Assembly (NCBI GenBank): GCA_934646185.1
Contig: CAKUEH010000012.1
Location: forward strand, 5,359-69,358
Direction of reading: 5' to 3'
DNA: 64,000 nucleotides
DNA from: an uncultured Oscillospiraceae bacterium
GTDB taxonomy: Bacteria; Bacillota; Clostridia; Oscillospirales; Oscillospiraceae
Under the pieces are notes generated by a model. It worked only from the letters and a program-made list of their open reading frames with translations, did no database searches and had not been told where the DNA came from. This document shows positions 14,899-25,569 of this stretch, one piece after another (positions within the stretch are counted from its first letter, which is position 1; each line of letters opens with the position of its first letter). The position numbers and the translations under genes are program-made.

Positions 14899-17800
14899 AT
14901 GAAGCGTACATTTGGAAGATTCATGAGCCTGCTGCTGGTCCTCGCCATGGTGTTGGCGATGGTTCCGGCGGCGCTGGCTGCATATGAGGTGTACAGTGTG
15001 GCGCCCGGCGCGACGATCGATCTGTCGAGCGCGGCGACCACGGCGGAAGACGTCTCAGACCTCACCTGGACGTGCAGCGATCAGAATAAAACATATTTGA
15101 AGACAGTAGATGGGGCCACTGGAAAAGGCCACCAGCTTGTGGAAGGCGTCAGAGCCAGCTCGTCGTACTTCACCGTCACGGCTACCGGCAAGAAGGGCGG
15201 CTATCAGACCACGATCGACACCTTCACGGTCTACGTGCAGGATGCGTACAGCCTGACGCTCACGCAGAGCGACGCCAACAATGCGTACAACTCGTCGACC
15301 TCGCTTTACGAGGGCGACACGCGGACGCTCACGGCGACGGTCTCGGTCAGCGGTGCACAGAATTGGAACCAGGATAAGGTGCAGGTCGTGTTTGAAAGCG
15401 ACACCGATCATGCGGGATTCGACCCTATCAAAGATGCGGGGGGAAAACTAACTGGAAAACGAACGCGTACAAAGACCGTAGCGCTGAGCGCCACAACAAG
15501 CTCGAGCGGTTATACGACCTACACGGCGACAACGACGCTGACAGCTGTCGATGCCGGCTACGCGAGAGTTACGGCGAAGGTACAGTATAAGAATAAAGAC
15601 AACCAGTGGGTGGATTCCACGTCGACATACGCGAAGGATAAGTATATCCTGTTCAACATCTCGGGCAAGACCGCGATCAAGGTGAACCTCCCGGACAATC
15701 AGACGAATTACGATCTGATCGTCGGCGGCACGAATCCTACGACCGGTACGCTCACTCCGACCGTGACCGGCGTCACCGGCGAGGATGCCAAGCTGATGTA
15801 TGTCTATGACAGCACGAATATTTACGTGGACACCACCACGGGAACGGGCGCGACGATCCGCCCTGTCTCGGCCTGTGCTGCTACGAAGATCTATATCTGC
15901 CTGCAAAAGAGCAACAAGAATCTGACCTATGCGCAGATCGATCAGACGAATCCGTCCGGAACAACAACGGCAGATAAGGTAAAAATCGTCGGCGATTACA
16001 AGGTCTGCACGGTCAGCGTCCGGGATTCCGGCATGTCCGTCACGGCGATGGACGTTGTGAACACGAATTTGTCGCAGCAGAGCCAGCTTGTGGAGAAGAC
16101 GCTCTTCTTCGGCCTGCAGGATCCGTATAAGTACAATGCAAGCAATGGCTATGCGATCAATATGTCCAGTGGTACGGCGATCACTACTACTTCGATCATT
16201 AACAGCATTACCCTCGAAGCGCGCATCACGGCGCCCGCGGCGCTGCTTGCGTCCGACAAGCAGAAAGAGCTGGAGGAGGCTTACAGCCGCATCCGCTGGT
16301 CGACCAAGAACCCCGAGATCGTTACGGTCACGGGCAACGGCGAGACGGCGACGCTGACGCCGAAGAAGGCGGGCAGCGCGCAGATCACCGCGACGGTCGA
16401 CAACAATGTGACCGCGACCTATTCGGTCGAGGTCTATCAGGGCCGCGCGTATGTCGTGACCACCAAGCCGAGCCTCGGCACCACGATCGGCAAGGCGAGC
16501 AACAGCGTTCTGGAAGAGCGCTTTGCACAGACCAAGGCGGTCGTCGAAGTCCAGACCAACATGTATGCCGGCTACAAGTCCACCGTGGAGCTGCCGGTCA
16601 AGAACGTCAAGATCAACAAAGACGGCAGCACCGTCACGTTCGATTATGACATCAACGGTCTGAAGAGCAGCAATCACGAGTTCTATTACGACAGGGCAAA
16701 CCCGAACCCTAAGAAAGATGATAAGGGTAGAGTGGTGCCTACATATACGAGCAGTCCGTATACTCTTTCCGATATCTCTCTGGACAGAGAGCCCGCAAAC
16801 GCATCGTATAAGCTGACCGACACGTTTGCCAATCTGGTCACGGAGGCCAGCACGGACAACAGCGCCTTTACGGCTGACTCTTTCGTCTGGTACATGAGCA
16901 GCGACCAGTCCAGCAGCGGCGATACCGTGATCTACCGCGATAAGGGCGCAAGCGGCAAAAAGAGCCATACGTCTACGCTGACGAACCTGAAGCAGTACAT
17001 CACCGGCACCGGCACATATGTCTTCCGCTGCCGCGTGACGGCCGGGTCTTCCTCGGTCGATACCCGCACGGCCATTATCAACGTCACCGGTGAGAACCAC
17101 ATCAACATCGTCTTCAACCCGACGACGGCCAAGGCCGGCGACACCTTCACCATCACCGGCACGCCGCAGGACTATGTCAACGGCACGCTGACGAACGTGA
17201 CCGGCAAGACCTACACGGTCACCTGGACATCGAGCGACGAGAACATCGTCAAGCTCTCCAGCAAAACCAGCACCAGCAGCAGCCCCTCCGTCACCGCAAC
17301 GGCCAAGGCGGGCGGCACGGTCACCATCAAGGCTGAGGCCACCGTCGGCGCAAAGAAATACGCCGCCGAAAAGACCTTCACCGTCACCGTTCCCACCGCC
17401 GATACCGTCCGTCTGACGCTCGGCGAGAACGACAGCTATGTCCTGCTCGACGGCAGCAAGATCGCCGCGGCGGTCAAGGATGCGTGCAAGACCACGCCCA
17501 GCACCTTCACCTTCAAGTCCCCGGCCAACGGCACGCTCTACACGACGAGCTCCCTGTCCAACACCGTCGGTACCTCGACCAAGTATTCCGCCAGCGAGGT
17601 CAGCAAGATGGCCTACCGCCCGACGCGTACCTCCGGCACGCACGAGATCGAATACGCCGCCTATGACGGCAGCGCCCAGATCGCGACCGGCAAGATCCTC
17701 GTCATGACCAGCGCGAACACCGTCGAGTACCACATCGCGGCCAACGAGAAGCAGCAGATGGTCGTCACCGACTTCCAGTCTGTCTACGGCTCCGGCCTGA

Positions 17801-18924
17801 GCACCGTGACCTTCGGCTCGAACACCGATATCCGCGGCGGCCTGTACAAGGGCAGCACGACCAGCTCCGGCAAGGTCGGCAGCGAGTCCTACAGCGTCTC
17901 GAGCGGCACGAATCTGCTGAAGAACGTCTACTTCATCGCGGGCACCACCGTGTCGAAGTATTCCGTCACCATCCCCTTCACGGCGACCGGCTCGTCCGGC
18001 ACGGTGAGCGGCCAGCTCGTGGTCTATGTCAACGACACCCACACGCTGAACTCCACCGGCGCAACGTTCCGCTCCATGGGCATCGCGACGGAGCTCGCGC
18101 CCGATAACGCCACCGGCAGCACCTATATCACCATCGACCGCGTCGTCGGCGGCAAGCTCTATTCCAGCTACACCAGCATCAAGAGCTGCACCGCGCTGAC
18201 CAGCAAGGATCTCGGCAGCACGAAGTTCTACTTCACCGGCTCCAACAGCCTCGACAACCTCTATGTCCTGCCGCTGGCCGACAGCAAGAGCGTCGACATC
18301 ACCTACACCATCGACGGCAGCACGAAGGGCACGCTGACCTTCAAGGTCAACCAGCAGACGTCCTCCAACCAGTTCACCGACGTGACAGGCAACTTTAATT
18401 GGGCAGCCAACTCCGTTGACTTCATGTTCATGAACGGCATCATCAATGGCAACAGCACCAAGAACCCGAAGATCTTTGGGCCGCGCGCCAAGATGACCCG
18501 CGCCATGCTCGTCACGGTCCTCTACCGCGCGGCAGGCGAGCCCACCGTCGCCGGTATCACCAACAAGTTTACCGACAACAAGCAGGGCAAGTATTACTAC
18601 AACGCGGTCCTCTGGGCCTCCAGCCTCGGCATTGTCAACGGCGCGACCGCCACGACCTTTGACCCGGACGGCAACATCACCCGTGAGCAGATCGCGGCCA
18701 TCCTGTACCGCTACGCGGGCAGCCCGACCGTGACCGGTTCTCTGAGCGGCTATGCCGACCAGACGCAGGTCAGCTCCTTCGCCGTCACGGCGATGCAGTG
18801 GGCCGTCGGCAGCGGCATCATCACCGGCACGCCCAACGGCGGCAAGACCTACCTCACCGCGAAGGGCAACGCCACCCGCGCCCAGGTCGCCGTCATGCTC
18901 CACCGCTTCCTGACGTTCGACTGA
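14899..18924 (+). CDS. Large secreted surface protein with Ig-like repeats and three SLH domains
   Basis: The 1341-residue protein has a classic signal peptide (1-27, ending ALA), a long threonine/serine-rich extracellular part with bacterial Ig-like (Big_2 type) stretches (clear at about 440-515 and 730-830, the latter with VTWTSSDENIVKL), and three C-terminal SLH domains starting near 1160, 1224 and 1285 (for example FTDNKQGKYYYNAVLWASSLGIVNG). SLH domains bind secondary wall polymers, so this is probably an S-layer or adhesion protein. Third positions in the first two thirds use more A and T than the last third, which hints at a mosaic. It has its own promoter and terminator. Confidence 0.93.
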   Translation: MKRTFGRFMSLLLVLAMVLAMVPAALAAYEVYSVAPGATIDLSSAATTAEDVSDLTWTCSDQNKTYLKTVDGATGKGHQLVEGVRASSSYFTVTATGKKGGYQTTIDTFTVYVQDAYSLTLTQSDANNAYNSSTSLYEGDTRTLTATVSVSGAQNWNQDKVQVVFESDTDHAGFDPIKDAGGKLTGKRTRTKTVALSATTSSSGYTTYTATTTLTAVDAGYARVTAKVQYKNKDNQWVDSTSTYAKDKYILFNISGKTAIKVNLPDNQTNYDLIVGGTNPTTGTLTPTVTGVTGEDAKLMYVYDSTNIYVDTTTGTGATIRPVSACAATKIYICLQKSNKNLTYAQIDQTNPSGTTTADKVKIVGDYKVCTVSVRDSGMSVTAMDVVNTNLSQQSQLVEKTLFFGLQDPYKYNASNGYAINMSSGTAITTTSIINSITLEARITAPAALLASDKQKELEEAYSRIRWSTKNPEIVTVTGNGETATLTPKKAGSAQITATVDNNVTATYSVEVYQGRAYVVTTKPSLGTTIGKASNSVLEERFAQTKAVVEVQTNMYAGYKSTVELPVKNVKINKDGSTVTFDYDINGLKSSNHEFYYDRANPNPKKDDKGRVVPTYTSSPYTLSDISLDREPANASYKLTDTFANLVTEASTDNSAFTADSFVWYMSSDQSSSGDTVIYRDKGASGKKSHTSTLTNLKQYITGTGTYVFRCRVTAGSSSVDTRTAIINVTGENHINIVFNPTTAKAGDTFTITGTPQDYVNGTLTNVTGKTYTVTWTSSDENIVKLSSKTSTSSSPSVTATAKAGGTVTIKAEATVGAKKYAAEKTFTVTVPTADTVRLTLGENDSYVLLDGSKIAAAVKDACKTTPSTFTFKSPANGTLYTTSSLSNTVGTSTKYSASEVSKMAYRPTRTSGTHEIEYAAYDGSAQIATGKILVMTSANTVEYHIAANEKQQMVVTDFQSVYGSGLSTVTFGSNTDIRGGLYKGSTTSSGKVGSESYSVSSGTNLLKNVYFIAGTTVSKYSVTIPFTATGSSGTVSGQLVVYVNDTHTLNSTGATFRSMGIATELAPDNATGSTYITIDRVVGGKLYSSYTSIKSCTALTSKDLGSTKFYFTGSNSLDNLYVLPLADSKSVDITYTIDGSTKGTLTFKVNQQTSSNQFTDVTGNFNWAANSVDFMFMNGIINGNSTKNPKIFGPRAKMTRAMLVTVLYRAAGEPTVAGITNKFTDNKQGKYYYNAVLWASSLGIVNGATATTFDPDGNITREQIAAILYRYAGSPTVTGSLSGYADQTQVSSFAVTAMQWAVGSGIITGTPNGGKTYLTAKGNATRAQVAVMLHRFLTFD

Positions 18925-18938
18925 TCCCCAATTAAACC

Positions 18939-18975
18939 AACCCCGCCCCCGGCTCACGCCGGGGGCGGGGTTTTG
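18939..18975 (+). terminator. Terminator of the SLH protein gene
   Basis: A 15-bp stem AACCCCGCCCCCGGC with a TCAC loop and its complement, followed by TTTTG. Confidence 0.92.
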
Positions 18976-18999
18976 TATATATGCGGGATTTTCACGGCT

Positions 19000-19250
19000 T
19001 TCGCAGGGGCGGACGACTCTGTCCACGCAGCAGGCAGCTGCAAATTTGTGCAGCACTCTGTAGGGGCCGATGCCCACATCGGCCCACGCAGACCGCGCCG
19101 ATTTTTCGGCAATCTTCGGCGAATTCGAAACTGCCAAAAGGGCCGATGTGGGCATCGGCCCCTACACGGGCGGCGTTTTTGTACCGCTCTTGAAAATCAG
19201 GCGTTTTGACACGCTGAAGGGGGCCGACAGACTCTGTCGGCCCCCTATGA
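19000..19250. repeat. GTAGGGGC-family intergenic repeat, copy 1 and related fragments
   Basis: Two 26-bp inverted arms (19060-19085 and 19140-19165), beginning GTAGGGGCCGATGCCCAC, enclose about 54 bases. The same arms and a diverged interior occur at 44994-45098 in the opposite orientation, and homology extends to about 19205. Flanking fragments belong to the same style: AGGGGCGGACGACTCTGTCC at 19006-19025 (a relative lies at 55906) and a hairpin GGGGGCCGACAGACTCTGTC at 19219-19245. No gene is present in the 342 bases between the SLH gene and xdhC. Confidence 0.85.
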
Positions 19251-19266
19251 GGATGCTGTTTGTAAT

Positions 19267-19772
<506 letters not shown>

Positions 19773-19773
<1 letters not shown>

Positions 19774-20660
19774 CAGATCTCACCTCCGCAGCGTTTGACA
19801 GACTCAATGAGCGCGCGTTTGGCCATTTCCACGGCGATGTGCTTGCGGAAGGCCTTGCTGGCACGCCAGGAATCACGGGGATTGATGTCCTCGAGAACGG
19901 CCCTGGAGAACGCCTCGATGTTTTCCATCGTGACGGGCTGGCCGTTTACGACGGCCTCGGCGCTCGGGGCGCGCATGGGCACGGGGCCCGCGACGCCGTA
20001 GGCGATGCGCACGCGGTCGAACGTCTTCTTGTCCTCGGACAGCCGCACGTTGACGGAGCAGCCGGTCGTGGCGATCTCCATGGCGTTGCGCATGCCGTAT
20101 TTGATGTAGAAGCCCTTCGTGTTTTCCCACGAGGCCTTCGGGATCAGGATCGCGGTCTGGATCTCGCCCTCGGCGACGTTGATGTCGACCGTACCGGCCT
20201 TGATGTAGAAGTCCTTGATGGGCAGATAGCGCTTGCCGTTCACGCCGGTCAGCTCGACGATGGCTTCCCATGCGTGGAGCGTCGAGGCGGAGTCCGCGGA
20301 GGTCACGCCGTTGCAGGTGTTGCCGCCGATGGTGCCGGCGTTGCGGATCTGCGGGCCGCCGACCATGTCGACGGCTTCGCCCAGCACGTTGATCTTCTCG
20401 ATGATGATGGGATTGTGCGTGATGTGGGAGAAGGTCGTGAGCGAGCCGATGCGGATGTTCTCCTGCTCGTCCATGCACACGCCGCGCATGGAGTCGATCT
20501 TCTGGATGGAGATGAGCTCCTTGCCCGCGCGGCGGCCTTCGCGCATCTGAACGAGCACGTCCGTGCCGCCCGCGATGACCTGCGCCTCGGGATGCTCCAG
20601 CCGGAGCTTCACGGCTTCTTCTACGCTGTACGCTTCATAGAGCGCTTTCATATCATACAT
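19773..20660 (-). CDS. xdhB: Molybdenum hydroxylase FAD-binding subunit XdhB
   Basis: The 295-residue protein has the two FAD signatures of the xanthine dehydrogenase family: AGGTDVLVQM (about 30-39) and the TIGGNTCNG loop (about 109-117). It accepts electrons from XdhC and passes them to NAD+ or another acceptor. No extra 4Fe-4S insertion like that of the 4-hydroxybenzoyl-CoA reductases is seen. GGGAGGG precedes the start, and the gene follows xdhA by 15 bases. Confidence 0.93.
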
Positions 20661-20675
20661 AGTCTGTTCCCTCCC

Positions 20676-22970
20676 TCAGTCCTGAATCAGACCCGCTTCG
20701 GTGAATTTGGCGAAGAGGACGTGCGGCGTGATCGGCGCCTGGTTGATGGCGACGCCGGTCGCGTGATAAATGGCGTTGCGGATGGCGGGAGCCGGGGAGC
20801 AGGCGGGCGGCTCGCCCAGCGCCTTGGTGCCGAACGCGGAGGTCGGCTCGTAGTTTTCCACAAACTCCGCCTCGAGATTCGGATGATCCATGAAGGTCGA
20901 GAGCTTGTAGTCGAGCAGGTTGTTGTTGAGGGGCCGTCCGGTCTTCTCATCGAACAGCAGCTGCTCGGACAGGCCGTAGCCGATACCCATGGACATGCCG
21001 CCGTGTACCTGCGCCTCGGCGAGCGCGGGGTTGATGAGCTTGCCGCAGTCGTGGACGTTCACGATGTTCAGCAGCTTGACTTTGCACATCGGGATATCGA
21101 CCTCGACCTCGGCGAACGTGCAGCCGAAGGAATAGGCGTTGTTGCGGATGGTATAGGTCGATTCCGCCGTCAGATGCTCGGAATGGACCGGGTTATACTG
21201 CGCGGTCATGGACAGCTCGGACAGGCTCATCAGCACGCGGCCGTCGGTGACGCGGACGATGTTGGAGTCGATGATGTCCATATTGTAGGTCGCCTGCCGC
21301 GTGACCTCGCAGGCGTATTCGAGGATCTTCCGCTTCAGCAGTTCGGACGTCTGCCGGATGGAGAAGCCCGCGGTGAAGGTCTGACGGGAGGCGTAGGCGC
21401 CGAGGCCCGTCGGGGTCACGTCGGTGTCCTGACAGGACAGAACATGTACTTTCTTGTAATCGGACAGGCCAAGGATCTCCGCGCACATCTGCGCGTAGGC
21501 CGTGTCCGCGCCCTGGCCGATCTCGGTCTCGCCGACCTGCAGATTGACCGTGCCGTCGAGATTCAGCTGCAGACGGCAGGAGGAGGTCTCCAGCGAGATG
21601 GGGAAGACGGCGGTATTGTACCAGAAGGTCGCAAGGCCGATGCCGCGGCGGATGGGGCCGGTCTGGTTGGCGTAGGCCTTGCGCTTTTTCTCATAACCGA
21701 TGGCCTTCATGCCCTTTTCCATACACTGCCGGTAGGAGTCCTCGTAGAGCTCGTTCTTCGAGAAGCCGTCGACGTAGCCGGGCTTCATCAGGTTCTGCCA
21801 GCGGTAAGCCAGAGGCGTCATGCCGACGGCCTCCGCGCACTGCTCCGCGTGGGACTCGTCCGCGAACGACGCCTGCGGCATGCCGTAGCCGCGCATGGCG
21901 CCTGCCGCCGGGCGGTTGGTGAAGACGGTGTAGGCGTCGCCCTCAAAGTTGGGGCAGGGATAGTGCTGGTTAAAAGAGCCGAGCGCCTTTGCCACGATCG
22001 AATGGCCGTGGGAGGCGTAGGAGCCCTGATTGGAGAAGCACTCGACCTTCCTGGCGGCGATGGTGCCGTCCCTGCGCAGCCACGAGATGATGTGCGTGCG
22101 GATGGCATGGCGGACGCGGTTGGAGACGAAGGTCTCCTCGCGCGAGCAGTCGAGCTTGACGCAGCGGCCGCCGACCTGCGTGCAGCACCATGCGCACAGC
22201 GGCTCGTACAGACCGTCCTGCTTGTTGCCGAAGCCGCCGCCGATGTACGGCTTGATCACGCGGATATCGCCCCACGGACGGCCAAGGGCCTGTCCGACGA
22301 TGCGGCGCACGATATGCGGGATCTGCGTGGAGCTGGTCACGACCAGACGGCCGTTTTCCGCGTAGCAGAAGCAGCCGTGGTTTTCAATGTGGCAGTGCTG
22401 CACGGTGGGCGTTTCGTACCAACCCTCGACTTTGATAAGGCCGGGCTCCTTGATCGCCTCGGCGTAATTGCCCGCCGCGGCGGTCGTATGCTTGAGAATG
22501 TTGTTGGGGAAGGCCTCGTGCAGCTGCGGCGCGCCGGGCTCCATGGCCTTCTGCACGTCCAGCACGAACGGCAGCTCTTCGTATTCGACCTCGATGGCGC
22601 GCACGGCCTGCATGGCCGCGACCTCATCCTCCGCAATGACGGCGCAGACATCGTCGCCGTAATAGCGCACGTGCCGGTTCAGCAGATGCCGGTCGGCAAT
22701 GTCCTGATGGGACGGATCCATCGACCACGGATGGCCGGCCGTGGGGAACGGGATGTCCGGCACGTCGAAGCAGGTCAGGATCTTGACAACGCCGGGGATC
22801 TTCTCGGCCTTGCTGATGTCGACCGACTTGACGAAGCCATGCGCAATGGTCGAATGCTTGACTCTGACGAGCAGCGCATCCTTCGGGGCCAGATCATCAT
22901 AGTATTTTGTCCGGCCGGTCGCCTTGTCAAAGGCGTCGACACGAACCTCGCTCTTGCCTACGATGTTCAT
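20676..22970 (-). CDS. xdhA: Molybdenum hydroxylase catalytic subunit XdhA (xanthine dehydrogenase-like)
   Basis: The 764-residue subunit binds the molybdopterin cofactor. It shows GGGFGNKQD, the active-site loop GAMRGYGMPQ, ETEIGQGADTA, and near the C terminus KALGEPPA with the catalytic glutamate of the family. Length and subunit order match E. coli XdhABC, so purine hydroxylation is the likeliest role, but related enzymes act on nicotinate, aldehydes and other heterocycles. The start at 22970 (MNIVGKSEVRVDA) has GGAGG in front; a longer in-frame start would lie within the leader. No XdhC-type maturation factor gene is adjacent. Confidence 0.9.
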   Translation of the reverse strand: MNIVGKSEVRVDAFDKATGRTKYYDDLAPKDALLVRVKHSTIAHGFVKSVDISKAEKIPGVVKILTCFDVPDIPFPTAGHPWSMDPSHQDIADRHLLNRHVRYYGDDVCAVIAEDEVAAMQAVRAIEVEYEELPFVLDVQKAMEPGAPQLHEAFPNNILKHTTAAAGNYAEAIKEPGLIKVEGWYETPTVQHCHIENHGCFCYAENGRLVVTSSTQIPHIVRRIVGQALGRPWGDIRVIKPYIGGGFGNKQDGLYEPLCAWCCTQVGGRCVKLDCSREETFVSNRVRHAIRTHIISWLRRDGTIAARKVECFSNQGSYASHGHSIVAKALGSFNQHYPCPNFEGDAYTVFTNRPAAGAMRGYGMPQASFADESHAEQCAEAVGMTPLAYRWQNLMKPGYVDGFSKNELYEDSYRQCMEKGMKAIGYEKKRKAYANQTGPIRRGIGLATFWYNTAVFPISLETSSCRLQLNLDGTVNLQVGETEIGQGADTAYAQMCAEILGLSDYKKVHVLSCQDTDVTPTGLGAYASRQTFTAGFSIRQTSELLKRKILEYACEVTRQATYNMDIIDSNIVRVTDGRVLMSLSELSMTAQYNPVHSEHLTAESTYTIRNNAYSFGCTFAEVEVDIPMCKVKLLNIVNVHDCGKLINPALAEAQVHGGMSMGIGYGLSEQLLFDEKTGRPLNNNLLDYKLSTFMDHPNLEAEFVENYEPTSAFGTKALGEPPACSPAPAIRNAIYHATGVAINQAPITPHVLFAKFTEAGLIQD

Positions 22971-23056
22971 TCGGTTACCTCCATTTTGCTGGGTGATGGA
23001 CGAAAGCCGCCTGTTTTCATGCGGTTTCCGCCAGTTCTCCACTTTGATTTGTTTCT

Positions 23057-23065
23057 ATTGTAGCA
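23057..23065 (-). promoter_or_regulatory. Extended -10 promoter of the xdh operon
   Basis: Minus strand TGCTACAAT (23065-23057) is an extended -10; the sequence 17 bases upstream (TTTCTC) is a poor -35, which suggests dependence on an activator. An inverted repeat TTTTTCG/CGAAAAA lies about 65 bases farther upstream (about 23120-23140). Confidence 0.5.
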
Positions 23066-23152
23066 TATTGCATTTTCAAGAGAAAGCAAAAGCATTATCC
23101 TACTTTCTGAATAACGAATTTTTTCGCGAATGTCGAAAAAGCCGCATGATTC

Positions 23153-23181
23153 TTGCGCAAATATGCAAAAATAGCTATACT
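23153..23181 (+). promoter_or_regulatory. Promoter of the mocA-like gene
   Basis: TTGCGC (23153-23158), 17-bp spacer, TATACT (23176-23181), 32 bases before the start codon. Confidence 0.75.
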
Positions 23182-23213
23182 GTTTTGTAGAAAATCACAA
23201 GGAGCATACAAAT

Positions 23214-23807
23214 ATGGCTGATTATTCTGCGCTTCGCGCCGGCTGTCTTGTCATGGCGGCCGGGAATGCCTCCCGCTTCGGGGAAAACAAGCTGACCGCG
23301 CGCTTTGACGGACAGAGCCTGTTTTCGCTTGCGCTCGCGGCGATCCCGGAAGGGCTCTTTGCCCGCGTCACGGTCGTCTCGCAGTATCCGCCGCTTCTGG
23401 AAGAGGCCGCGCGCGCGGGCTTTGATGCGATCCTGAATGACCGCCCGGAGGACGGCATCAGCCGCACCATCCGTCTCGGTACGCAGGCGATGGCGGACTG
23501 CGCCGGGATCTTATACATGGTCGCCGACCAGCCGCTGCTGCGAGCCGGGACGGTGCGGCGCGTCGTGGACGCCTGGCGGGAGCGCCCGGAGTGCATCGCC
23601 GCGGCCGCGCACAGCGGAAACCGCGGCAATCCGTGCCTGTTCCCGGCGCGGTTCTTCCCGGAGCTTTGCGCGCTGGAGGCAGACCGGGGCGGCTCGTCCG
23701 TCATCCGGCGGCACGAGGACGCGCTGCTGCTCGTCGAGGCGGGGGAGCGCGAGCTGTTCGACTGCGACACGAAGCAGGCGCTGGAGATTTTGAAGGGGAA
23801 CGCATAG
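23214..23807 (+). CDS. mocA: MocA-like molybdenum cofactor cytidylyltransferase
   Basis: The 197-residue nucleotidyltransferase shows VMAAGNASRFGENKL (about 13-27; the LAAGxSxRFGxNK signature of MocA/MobA/IspD folds), ADQPLL, and GNRGNPCLF. MocA joins CMP to molybdopterin to make the dinucleotide cofactor used by xanthine dehydrogenase-family enzymes. It is divergent from xdhABC, 243 bases apart, so the pair reads as cofactor supply plus enzyme. GTP-using MobA is less likely, since MobA serves DMSO-reductase-family enzymes and none are in view. Confidence 0.85.
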   Translation: MADYSALRAGCLVMAAGNASRFGENKLTARFDGQSLFSLALAAIPEGLFARVTVVSQYPPLLEEAARAGFDAILNDRPEDGISRTIRLGTQAMADCAGILYMVADQPLLRAGTVRRVVDAWRERPECIAAAAHSGNRGNPCLFPARFFPELCALEADRGGSSVIRRHEDALLLVEAGERELFDCDTKQALEILKGNA

Positions 23808-23831
23808 GAACCTCTGCGGAAGCGGCCATGG

Positions 23832-23860
23832 TTGCAAAACGGGCGCGTTTGTGGTAAATT
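23832..23860 (+). promoter_or_regulatory. Promoter of the DUF2207 gene
   Basis: TTGCAA (23832-23837), 17-bp spacer, TAAATT (23855-23860), 29 bases before the start codon at 23890. Confidence 0.7.
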
Positions 23861-23889
23861 GAGAGAAACTGAACGCGAGAGGTGATCGT

Positions 23890-25551
23890 ATGAAGCGGCT
23901 GCTGCTTCTGCTGGCATGCCTGCTGGCGCTCTGCACGGGCGTTTGCGCGGCGGAGCCCATTATTTCCGAAATGAAAACAGACTGCACCCTGACCGGCAGC
24001 GGTTCCTGCCAGGTCACGCAGAGCTTTACGCTGGAGATCAGCGGCGCGCAGACGCAGCTGCGCTTTCCGCTCAGCCCGGGCGCGAAAAAGGCCTCCGTCG
24101 CGGGCTACGACGCGCAGAAGCAGACCGACGGCGACTGCCCCGTGCTCGTGCTGACCGACGCGAACGGCTTTACCGGGTCGCGCTCATTCACGGTCATGTA
24201 CACGATCTCGGGACTTGCCAGCGAGGCCGACGGCGTGCAGACGCTCACGCTTCCGCTCATGAGCGCGAAATGGGGCTATCCCATCTCCAAATACGTCTTT
24301 ACCGTCACCATGCCCAAGCCGTTTGAGCGCTATCCGGCCTTTACGAGCGGGTATTACGGCGATGTGATCTCAGACTATATCGATCTGGATGTCGCCGAAT
24401 CGCGCATCACGGGCGTGATCGCGACGGGGCTGAAGGATCATGAATCGCTGGAAATGACGCTCACGCTGGACAAGGCCTATTTCTCCGGCGCGTATACCGC
24501 GCTCTCGTTCAGCTGGGTGGGCATGGCGTTTATCCTGCTGTTTCTTGCGCTGGCCTTCGGCTACTGGCTCTCGGCGCTGCGCAGCGCGCCGGTGCGCGCA
24601 TCGTCGCGCATGCTGCCGCCGGACGCCGCGCTGCCGTGCGATATGCCGTTTCTGCTGGCGGGCGGGCCGATCCAGTTCAATATGCTGGTCTGCCATTGGG
24701 CCAGCCTCGGGTACTTAACGATCTTCTGCGGCAAAAACGCGCGCGTGGCGCTGCGCTGCCGCGTCGACATGGGCAATGAGCGCCGCCCGGCGGAGATCCG
24801 GCTGTTCCGGATGCTCTTTTCGCAGGGCGACGTGGTCGAGGGCGCAAGCCTTCTGTACAAGCGCACGGCGGAAAAGGCCGACGAGGTGCTGCGGCGCTAC
24901 TGGACAAAGCGGCTGTATCAGAGATCCAGCGGAAATCCGTTCATCATGCGCGCGCTCGGCCTTCTGGCCGGCGCGCTGGCCGCGGCGGAGGCGGCGAGCC
25001 CGCTGCTTCCGTCAGGCTTTGTGCGCTGGCTGCTGCTGGTCGTGATCTTTGTGCTCGGCGGCGTGCTGTCCGGCGTGATCCAGTATGCGCCCTCGGCGTA
25101 TTATCAGGGAAAGCGGCCGATGGTGGTGCTGGCGGCGCTGTGCGCGATCGCGCTTCTGGTGCTGGCGCAGCTCGGCGAGGGTGTGCTGGCAGTGCTGCTG
25201 GTGGTCGTCTGCGAGGTGCTGATCGGCGTTCTGACGCTCCACGGCGGCAGACGCACGGCCTTCGGCGACGAGATCGTCGCGCAGGCGCTGGGCTACCGCA
25301 AATTCCTCCGGCGCGTCACGCAGAGTCAGCTGCAAGCCCGGATCGCGCAGGACAGCCAGTATTTTTACCGGATCCTGCCCTATGCCGAGGCGATGGGCCT
25401 CGGCGGGAGCCTTGCGCGGACGCTCGGCAATATAGAGCTGGAGCAGTGCGACTGGTATCAGGAGGCCAAGCCCCTGCCGCGCATGGCGGCAGGCTTCTAT
25501 TCCAGCCTGCGCGAAGCGCTCGCCCTGCTGGAGCTGTCGATCCGGAAATAA
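23890..25551 (+). CDS. DUF2207 domain-containing membrane protein
   Basis: The 553-residue protein has a signal peptide (1-21, ending CAA), an extracellular beta-rich DUF2207 domain (about 22-205), one transmembrane segment (about 210-235), a cytoplasmic middle part, a paired hydrophobic region (about 355-450), and a C-terminal stretch containing FYRILPYAEAMGLGGSLA, a typical ending of this family. Function is unknown. GAGAGGTGATCGT precedes the ATG. It stands alone between its promoter and a strong terminator. Confidence 0.85.
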   Translation: MKRLLLLLACLLALCTGVCAAEPIISEMKTDCTLTGSGSCQVTQSFTLEISGAQTQLRFPLSPGAKKASVAGYDAQKQTDGDCPVLVLTDANGFTGSRSFTVMYTISGLASEADGVQTLTLPLMSAKWGYPISKYVFTVTMPKPFERYPAFTSGYYGDVISDYIDLDVAESRITGVIATGLKDHESLEMTLTLDKAYFSGAYTALSFSWVGMAFILLFLALAFGYWLSALRSAPVRASSRMLPPDAALPCDMPFLLAGGPIQFNMLVCHWASLGYLTIFCGKNARVALRCRVDMGNERRPAEIRLFRMLFSQGDVVEGASLLYKRTAEKADEVLRRYWTKRLYQRSSGNPFIMRALGLLAGALAAAEAASPLLPSGFVRWLLLVVIFVLGGVLSGVIQYAPSAYYQGKRPMVVLAALCAIALLVLAQLGEGVLAVLLVVVCEVLIGVLTLHGGRRTAFGDEIVAQALGYRKFLRRVTQSQLQARIAQDSQYFYRILPYAEAMGLGGSLARTLGNIELEQCDWYQEAKPLPRMAAGFYSSLREALALLELSIRK

Positions 25552-25569
25552 AAACAGGAGATACAATAC

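Noticed and set aside
15448..19155. A 1235-codon open frame antisense to the SLH protein gene
   Set aside because: Same cause; the plus-strand protein has a signal peptide and SLH domains, and the antisense frame crosses its terminator and a repeat.
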